Shown piece after piece: positions 28,401 through 36,400 of a stretch of 64,000 nucleotides of DNA (position 1 is the first letter of the stretch; each line of letters begins with the position of its first letter). Made by a program: the position numbers and the translations under genes. The stretch lies in assembly GCF_014699035.1 (NCBI RefSeq), contig NZ_JACXAA010000022.1:1-64000 (forward strand), in the 5' to 3' direction. This DNA is from Spirosoma validum (GTDB lineage: Bacteria > Bacteroidota > Bacteroidia > Cytophagales > Spirosomataceae). The notes under the pieces are model-generated. The model saw only the letters and a program-made list of their open reading frames with translations. It searched no databases and was not told the origin of the DNA.

Positions 28401-29509
28401 TTGGTATTGCGCCGACGAATCTGAGACATATTTTCGAGCGATTCTACCAGGTAGATGGCCAGGTCAATCGTTCTTACGAAGGTACCGGCATTGGGCTGGC
28501 CTTAGTGAATGAGCTGGTTCGGGTACTGCAGGGTACCATCAACGTAGTGAGTCAGGAAGGGGAAGGTACGCAGTTTGCCGTCAGTCTGCCCCTGCTTGCA
28601 GCACCACGACCTGTTTTGGAGCAGCCATCGATTGCATTAGCCCGTGAAATGGAAGATGTTTTCGCTGCCCGTGAGTCGATAATGGGGGTTTCGAGGCCGA
28701 TTGAGGTTTCGCCTGCTGCGTCCACAACCGAAAATGTTCTGCTTATTATTGACGATAATGCGGATATCCGGGCTTACATACGTAGCATTTTTGACGCCGA
28801 CTATCAGATTATCGAAGCGGTTGACGGGCAGGATGGATTGGAACAGGCTACGACTCGTTTGCCGGACATTGTTATTTGTGACCTGATGATGCCCCGGATC
28901 GACGGTTTTGGTTTTTGTAAAGCACTGAAAAGTCAGGAAGCTACCAGCCATATTCCGGTGATCATGCTAACGGCTAAAGCGACGGTTGAAGACCGCATCG
29001 AAGGATTTTCACTGGGAGCCGACGATTATCTGACGAAGCCGTTTAACCTGCTCGAAATTCAGGCGCGGGTACGTAACCTGATTCAGCAGCGCCAACAGTT
29101 ATACCAACGGTTTAGCGTTAACCAGCCCATGCCCGCTTTTCCAGCTAGTGTACCTGGTCTTCCCAAAGCGGAGCAGCACTTCCTCGACAAGCTGTCGGCA
29201 GTGGTTCTGCAAAACCTCGACAATACGGCCTTCAGTGTCGAAGATCTGGCCGATTCGCTCAGCATGAGCCGGGTGCAGCTTCACCGGAAGCTGAAAGCTG
29301 TAGCCAACACCACGGCCACTCAGTTTATTCGGGATATTCGTCTGGCAAAAGCCGCTGAGCTGCTGACCGAAGGTCAACAGAGCGTAACGCAGGTGGCTTA
29401 CTCGGTTGGCTTCGATAACCTGTCTTACTTTGCGAAAGTGTTTCAGGAACACTACGGAGCTCTGCCTTCGCAGTATGGAAAATCACCGGCATCATTCAAT
29501 GGTTCATAG
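25409..29509 (+). CDS. Hybrid two-component system regulator (HTCS) 2
   Basis: A 1366-residue complete HTCS with a signal peptide (LFLFFPFSLFAQQ). Propeller repeats span about 25-690 (LKQDRKGFIWVATKDGLNRF). A Y_Y_Y domain and a membrane helix near 790 follow. The kinase has phospho-His850 (NISHEFRTPL) and ATP-binding DTGIGIAP and GTGIGLAL. The receiver has Asp1158 (CDLMMPRIDG), and a C-terminal AraC domain ends the protein (AYSVGFDNLSYFAKVFQEHY). It is a homologue of HTCS 1 in organisation. Next on the same strand come a LytTR regulator and the giant surface protein, so these may be targets. A C9 tract (26585-26593) inside the sensor part is prone to slippage. Confidence 0.95.
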   Translation: MRLIFLFLFFPFSLFAQQKGWQELTISDGLSQGMIFDLKQDRKGFIWVATKDGLNRFDGYNFTVFTHDPYNDYSLSDNNCSALLIDGSGRLWVGTLNQGLNLFDTRTQRFYHIDIRDQASPKSGNYQINGLYEDPQGNIWVIANTDKLFKVSLPDYLKTRLPDHPDLTSQVQITQTPINREVGSKPINHLSFRPDGQALATFPHGLYWFNWQAPGKLGQFDPFRHTSADLAASYGKASQGYWFGTVDNKLFISRQGHLKTILLPYNVASLKEVDSVTIAIAADEFLWLMSPEELIRQDSLTTRDAFTTLPPNIYAITNIIKDQTGNVWVGTSGYGLRKFNPEVKQFHSSLANTTLTYLYADQQGRTYVRKELAYEQLDRISHQLRPFLSSDLPPPDKNQRYMMQDRRGTFWVSNTNFQTHEMSLFKFSSDWKLLKKYLMPINTAFGFYGNHTVEDQSGRLWLGTTNGKLIRFDPRTELFQVFSYQSLLPLKGSDIETYFLYFDQAGIIWIATQQGLVRADHPQTTPAFSIYKNSRTDRQSLSNDFVLSLLDDPYEPARYLWVATKGSGLDRLDKKTGHFEHITEAQGLPNKVVYGILADEYKNLWLSTNRGLAQFNPKTRVFKNYTKADGLQDDEFNTGSYAKTPSGELLFGGVNGLTAFRSSDMIRSTKQKPLVNIIGLKVNNEAIAVGGADGILAEGIEYSPRIDLSYRQNLLTLEFGVMDYTNSIKNRYRYRLEGIDMNWVEAGTNRFANYAQLPAGDYTFQVSGSPDGQLWSDPVTLQVRVHPPFYQTWWAYLLYAVGLAILAWQLYRFQTQRLLLQQQVRFEKKEASRLAELDGLKTQFFTNISHEFRTPLTLILGPIDQAVQDYAHDTRFPLIQRNANRLLSLINQLLDLSKLEAGQLKPEPERGDIAAFFRTVASSFNSLAESRQIRFLFEQNALECWADFDRDKVEKIVTNLLSNAFKFTPAGNEVRMTVRYSKSDVVNTMDLIIADTGIGIAPTNLRHIFERFYQVDGQVNRSYEGTGIGLALVNELVRVLQGTINVVSQEGEGTQFAVSLPLLAAPRPVLEQPSIALAREMEDVFAARESIMGVSRPIEVSPAASTTENVLLIIDDNADIRAYIRSIFDADYQIIEAVDGQDGLEQATTRLPDIVICDLMMPRIDGFGFCKALKSQEATSHIPVIMLTAKATVEDRIEGFSLGADDYLTKPFNLLEIQARVRNLIQQRQQLYQRFSVNQPMPAFPASVPGLPKAEQHFLDKLSAVVLQNLDNTAFSVEDLADSLSMSRVQLHRKLKAVANTTATQFIRDIRLAKAAELLTEGQQSVTQVAYSVGFDNLSYFAKVFQEHYGALPSQYGKSPASFNGS

Positions 29510-29555
29510 TAGTCATTTGATGGAATTCAATTACTAAGAGTATAGAGTTGTGTGC

Positions 29556-29583
29556 AAAAAGCCTGATAATTCGGGCTTTTTTG
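29556..29583 (+). terminator. Terminator after HTCS 2
   Basis: AAAAAGCCTGA and TCGGGCTTTTTT form an 11-bp stem with one G-T wobble around TAAT, followed by T residues. It lies 47 bp after the stop codon. Confidence 0.85.
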
Positions 29584-29992
29584 GTGTAATGTAACGTGAT
29601 TGTTAGTGAATGTAACGAGTGTGTTAGCGGATTAATGGGCATTCATGGTACTTGCCGGGGTCATTAACGACTATTGACATCCAACTCCTCGGCTAAATTC
29701 ATGAACTACCTTCTACGTCATTTTCCGGCTGTGCACTTGTTTGGGACACCGCTTTCCAACGGCATGAACGATCACCTCAGACACAGCGATCAGGCAATCT
29801 GCTACGTTCAGGGTACCGGTTAATGACCCATCTGTTGCCGTGTCCTCTATAAGTACAAAGAGGGCGTCGATGCGAACGACTTCACAAAACGATATGTCCG
29901 TTTGCTTCCTGTCCAGTACCTACTTTTCTCCTCAACCTCAAAATGACTGTCGACCCGTTTCCCGCACGGGCGACCATTGATCTCATTCAGTT
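29584..29992. other. Intergenic region, about 410 bp
   Basis: This lies upstream of the LytTR gene. A 40-codon plus-strand frame at 29701-29823 has no recognised features. Nothing else was seen; the promoter of the LytTR gene should be here. Confidence 0.4.
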
Positions 29993-30391
29993 ATGAACCA
30001 ACTAGTCAGTCCAACCACACAAGCACTCAAAATTTATCGTCAGCGCGAGGGACAGATGGTACTCCCTATAACGGATCTGATGTTTCTCCGGGCTACTGGA
30101 AACTATAGCTGGCTGCACTGGAAAAACGGCCAGCGTATACTGCTTCCCCGGACCCTGAAATACTATGAGCCTCAGTTGCCCAGTGGGTGGTTTGTTCGTG
30201 CACACCGCAACTGCATCGTCAACGTCCGGTACATCGAGCGAATCGAATTTCTCTATCCCGATAAGGGAGGATTGGTTCACCTGCATTCGGGTGATGTGTT
30301 GCCGGTGTCACGCCGTCGCTGGGTGGCCATTAAGAAGATTTTCCAGCGCCTGCTACTTACCGATCGATACGTCCAGACGGGCAGGGCGTAG
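29993..30391 (+). CDS. LytTR-family DNA-binding regulator
   Basis: 132 residues consisting almost entirely of one LytTR DNA-binding domain. Features are LPITDLMFLRATGNYSWLHW, LPRTLKYYEPQLPSGWFVRA, HRNCIVNVRYIERIE and a final LPVSRRRW block, the usual order for LytTR. There is no receiver domain, so it must be controlled by expression or by a partner. It lies 78 bp before the giant surface protein on the same strand. LytTR proteins often control surface and adhesion genes, and direct control of the next gene is a reasonable inference. Confidence 0.9.
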   Translation: MNQLVSPTTQALKIYRQREGQMVLPITDLMFLRATGNYSWLHWKNGQRILLPRTLKYYEPQLPSGWFVRAHRNCIVNVRYIERIEFLYPDKGGLVHLHSGDVLPVSRRRWVAIKKIFQRLLLTDRYVQTGRA

Positions 30392-30469
30392 CGGGCTTTT
30401 GTTGGCTGATGACGGTATTTACACCCATAGTCTGAATACAATCATTTTCTATATCTATATATCCTCTTT

Positions 30470-33400
30470 ATGAAACCAACTTTCTACGTTCTCTTTCTTT
30501 TCCTGAGCCTGGGTATTAGTAATAACCTCTTTGCTGTTAACAGATTCTGGACAGGTAATACCAACACGGATTGGAATACGGCCACTAACTGGAACCCTGT
30601 GGGGGTACCCACGGCATCCGACTACGTTTATGTTAATGATGGAACCGGAAGCCCTGTTATCGCATCAGGAACTACTGTTACCATAAGAAGTATAAATATT
30701 AGTGGAAGAACACTCACAATAAATGCGGGAGGAATTCTCAATTTGAGGGGAGATGGCGCTGAATTTGCCTATCTACAAATAGGTAGTAATTCGACAGTTA
30801 ATAATAATGGCACAATTGCCGTTGAGTCAGCCGCTGGAGGATCAGTTCCGGGGTATATTGAGATTTATGCAAACGCTCAATTGAACAATTCCGGGCTCAT
30901 TCGGGCCAATTGTTCTACCGGATACGACTTACAGAATTCAGGAAATATTGTCAATCAGAATTGCGGGCAAATAAGATTGGCTGGACTAGGGATTTATTCA
31001 TCAATCGGCTCTTTTATTAACAATGGTTACTTACAAACGAATTTTTGCCAAAACGTTACAAATAACGGTGTAATTAAATATGAATCGGGTGGACTAGCAG
31101 CCACCAATAATGGTTCGGTACGAGTTAATGACAATCCTACCAATAGTACCATATTTACTTATCAGGGTACGTATTCAGGTACCATAAATGGCATTTATAC
31201 CAATGCTGCAGGTACTACGTCGGCGGGTTCGTTTACGGCTCCCAATACATTTACTCCTTCGGTGTTGCCAACTGGTTCCCAAACGCTTTATGCCAAAATT
31301 ACACCCTCGGGTGGAGGCTGTACGTATATTGTACCTTTTACGTATACCTACGTAGCACCGCCTAATTTTACCACTGACCCAACCACAAAAACAGTCTGTT
31401 CGGGTAGTGGCACTACGTTTACGGTAGCGGCATCGGGCTCGCCGACGTATCAATGGCAGGTTAATACAGGCAGCGGTACGTTTAACAATCTTAGCAACTC
31501 GACTCCGTACTCGGGCGTTACGGGTACTACGTTAACCATAAGCAACGTAGCAGGGCTTAACGGCTACCAATACCGCTGCGTAGCCACCAATGCGGGTGGT
31601 TCTGATAATTCTAATTCCGCTACGTTAACTGTCAGCACGGTAACGGTCACCAACCCTACCACAACCACAGCTACTCAGGGGACGGCTTTCAGCCAGACTT
31701 TCACGGCCAGCGGAGGGACAACGCCCCGCAGCTTCAGCGTTGCCAGCGGCAGCTTACCCACGGGCTTGAGTCTGAATACTACAACCGGTGTTGTGTCGGG
31801 AACACCTACTCAGAATGGCAGCTTCCCGATCACGGTCCGGGTGACGGATGCCAATGGTTGTTCGGAGGTGAGTGCGACCTATACGCTGGTGGTCAATTCA
31901 TCCGTTCCCACCATCAGCGGCTTTACAACCCTGGACAATACCGTCTGTGTCGGCATCCCCATCACGTTTACCGCCACGGTGGGCAACGTAACGGGCGGTT
32001 ATGCCTACACCCTGACCAACAGCAGCAGTACGTCCATAGCGGGTACTGCCTCCAGTACGAGTTTTAGTCAGAATCTGACGGCCAGCGGGTCAGGCGCTCA
32101 ATCCTTCACACTGATTGTGAATGATAATAGCCAGTCGACATTTGCCACGACCAACGTAACGATTAACAGTTCGCCTACGGCAAATTTGACCAACAATGGT
32201 CCACTGAGCTGTACGCTCGCCAACGTAACCCTGACGGCCTCGGGCGGTACGTCCTACACCTTTGCCAACGGGAGTGGGACCGTACTAACCGGATCAGGTG
32301 CCACTCGCTCAGTCACTACGTCAGGAACGTATTCGGTGAGTGTGGCCAATGCCAGTGGGTGTGTGAGCACCACCAGCACCACCGTCATTAGTAATACAGC
32401 GACCGTGTCGGTGACGAATCCCCCCACCACTACGGCTACTCAGGGGACGGCTTTCAGCCAGACTTTCACGGCCAGCGGAGGGACAACGCCCCGCAGCTTC
32501 AGCGTTGCCAGCGGCAGCTTACCCACGGGCTTGAGTCTGAATACTACAACCGGTGTTGTGTCGGGAACACCTACTCAGAATGGCAGCTTCCCGATCACGG
32601 TCCGGGTGACGGATGCCAATGGTTGTTCGGAGGTGAGTGCGACCTATACGCTGGTGGTCAATTCATCCGTTCCCACCATCAGCGGCTTTACAACCCTGGA
32701 CAATACCGTCTGTGTCGGCATCCCCATCACGTTTACCGCCACGGTGGGCAACGTAACGGGCGGTTATGCCTACACCCTGACCAACAGCAGCAGTACGTCC
32801 ATAGCGGGTACTGCCTCCAGTACGAGTTTTAGTCAGAATCTGACGGCCAGCGGGTCAGGCGCTCAATCCTTCACACTGATTGTGAATGATAATAGCCAGT
32901 CGACATTTGCCACTACCAACGTAACGGTAAATAGTCTGCCTGTCCCCTCGGTGACCACTAATTTTGGCGGTACGCTGACCTGCGCTCAGACCAGCCTGAC
33001 CATCAGTGTATCGGGAGGCAGTTATTATGCATTTGCCCGACAGGGGGGAGGGGGCATTCTTTCTGTAAGCGGAGTCATTCCCGATGGGATGTTGCACGAC
33101 GGTTTTGCAATCGTCAACGCATCAGGGGTTTATTCAATCACGACGACGGTAGCCAGTACGGGTTGTTCAAGTGTCACCAGCACCACCGTCTTCAGCAATA
33201 CCGCTACAGTGACCATCACTAATCCGGTCACCACCACTGCCACTACCGGAATAGCTTTCAGTCAGGCTTTCACGGCCAGTGGTGGGGTTACACCCCGGAG
33301 CTTCAGTGTCGCCAGTGGTAGCTTGCCCACAGGGTTGAGTCTGAATACTACCACCGGCGTTGTGTCGGGTACCCCGACTCAGAGTGGTAGTTTTTCCATC

Positions 33401-36400
33401 ACCGTTCGGGCCACCGATGCCAACGGGTGTTCGGGCACTAGTGCTACGTATACCCTAGTGGTGAGCGTAGCCTGTACTAACCTGTACACCGTTACCAACA
33501 CCAATGATGCGGGAGCGGGGAGTTTACGCCAGGCCATGCTCGACATAATGGCTACCACCTGCCCAGCTCCCTTCACCATTACAGTTACTGCCAGCGGCAC
33601 CATCAATCTGGCCAGTGTGCTACCAGAAATTGTGAAAGACATAGCCTTCATCGGGCCGGGCGCTAACAGTTTGACCGTTCGCCGGAATTCAAGCGATAAC
33701 TTTCGGATCTTTCATTTACATAGCGATAACAAGACCGTCAGTTTTAATGGCTTTACGATTGCTGATGGTTCCTCAAATATAGGGCCAGGAATAGCAAATG
33801 ATGGAGATGGTTCTACCCTAACCGTGACCAACTGTACCATTCAGAATAACCAGTCTACAGACCTTGGGTCCATCTATAACTACGGGTCATTGATTGTGAC
33901 CAACTGCTTATTTACCGGCAATACAAGCCGTCAGGGCGGAGGGATTTACCATGAGGGAACACAGTTAATTATATCCAACTCCACGTTTACAAATAACTCG
34001 ACCACCGTGTATGGGGGAGGGATTTACAGCAGGTTAGGCAATACGACGATTACCAATTCACTGTTCACGGGCAACCAGACGAATGGGCAGGGCGCAGCAA
34101 TCACTTTCAGTGGAAATGCGACCCTGACGAATTGTACCATCAGCAATAATAGGGCTGACTCTAATGGTGGAGGAATTGCATCGTTTTCTGGTAGCCAAAC
34201 ACTCATCAACACGACGATTACCAGTAATACAGGTAATATTGGTGGGGTAAAATTATCAGGTGATCTCACCCTGATTAACTGCATCGTGGCGGGTAACATT
34301 AGCATTGCAGGCCCCCAATATGATGATATCGAAAATACAGTCAACTCCGCATCAACCAACAATGTGATCGGAACGGGCGGAACGGGTGGTTTGACCGATG
34401 GGGTTAATGGCAACCGGGTAGGGGTTAAAGCCTTGCTGGCTCCGCTGGGCAACTACGGAGGCCCACGCCAAACCCACGCTTTACTGCCGGGTAGTCCCGC
34501 TATCAACATTGGAACAACGGTTGGGGCTCCCGCCACTGATGATCGAGGCATTAGCCGAGTTGGATTACCTGATGCCGGATCGTTCGAGTCGCGGGGTTTT
34601 ACGACGGCTTTGAGCAGTGGCAATAACCAGAGTGCTACGGTCAATACGGCCTTCGCCAGTCCGCTGGTAGTTACGGTTAGTAGCGCCAACAGCGAGCCGG
34701 TGGCCGGGGGTGTCGTTACGTTTACGGGGCCGGGATCGGGTGCCAGCATCAACCCCGCTTCAGGGACAGCCAGTATTGGCACCACAACAGCCTCCAGAGT
34801 GATCACGGCCAATGCCACGGCGGGTGGGCCCTACAGCGTAACGGCCAATGCCAATGGCGCTACCCCAAACCAAACCTTCAACCTCACCAATACCTCGGCG
34901 GCTCCCACCATTGCGGGCTTTACGACCCTGGATAATACCGTCTGTGTGGGCAGCCCCATCAGCTTTACCGCCACGGTGGGCAACGTGACGGGTAGCTACA
35001 ACTTTACAGTGACGAATGGCACCAGCACCACCACCGGTACGTCCGCCAATACGGCCTTCAGTCAGAACCTGACGGCCAGCGGATCGGGGTCCCAGACCTT
35101 CACCCTAACCATTAACGACAACAGCCAGTCGGCCAGCGCCACCACCAACGTAACGGTCAACAGCTTGCCCACTGCGGGTCTGACCAACAACGGGCCGCTG
35201 AGCTGCACCCTGACGTCCGTCACCCTGACGGCCACGGGCGGTAATTCCTACTCCTTTGCTAACGGCAGTGGTACGGTGCTAACCGGATCGGGTGCCACTC
35301 GTTCGGTCACCACGGCCGGTACGTATTCGGTGAGTGTGGCCAATGCCAGTGGGTGTGTGAGCACCACCAGCTCCACCGTCATTAGTAACACCGCGACCGT
35401 GTCGGTCACCAATCCAACCACTACCACGGCTACTCAGGGGACAGCTTTCAGCCAGACTTTCTCAGCCAGCGGTGGCGTAACGCCCCGGAGTTTCTCGCTG
35501 GCAAGCGGCAGCTTACCCACGGGCTTGAATCTGTCAACGAGTGGTACGCTGTCGGGCACGCCTACCCAGAGTGGCAGTTTCGCCATCACGGTTCGGGCTA
35601 CCGACGCTAATGGCTGTTCGGGAGTGAGTGCTACGTATACGCTGGTGGTGACTGATCCTACGCCAACTTTAGCAGGCTTGTCCGCTAGTCCCAATCCGGT
35701 TTGTGTGGGCAGTCCGGTCACCTTCACAACCACGGTGGGCAACTTAACCGGCAGTTATGCGTACACGCTCACCAATGGCAGCAGTACGTCGATAGCAGGA
35801 ACGTCGTCCAATGCCTCGTTTAGTCAGAACCTGACGGCTATTGGCTCAGGCGTACAGAGTTTCACCCTGCTGGTCAGTGCGAATGGGCAATTGGCTAGTG
35901 CCTCTACGAGTGTAACCATTAGTGTCGCCCCCAATGCTACCATTGCCTACATGGGTTCTCCTTTCCTGACCAATGGTAGCCCGGTCAACGTCAATCAAAC
36001 CGGTACAGGTGGAGGTGCTTATTCGGTCAACCCAACGGGCTTGAGCCTCAATGCCAGCACCGGTCAGATTACCCCGGCTAGCAGTAGTCCGGGTACCTAC
36101 ACGGTGACTTATACGGTAGCCGCGTCGGGCGGATGCTCATCCTTTACCACGACCACTGTACTCGCCATTCAGGCTCCGGCACCACAGACCGCCGATGTCA
36201 GCGTTGGTATGAGTAGTCCCGCCAGTGGGGTGCCCGGTGGCTCGGTCAGCTATACTATCACTGTCGCGAATGCGGGACCTAATGACGCGGCTAATGTTCA
36301 GGTGACGGATATACTGCCCAACGATTTGACGATAACAATGGTGACAACATCCTATAGTAATGGGACAATAGCTGCCGATCCGCCAACGAATAACACCGTC

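Noticed and set aside
29701..29823. 40-codon frame before the LytTR gene
   Set aside because: The composition is unremarkable, with no homology or secretion signal recognised.
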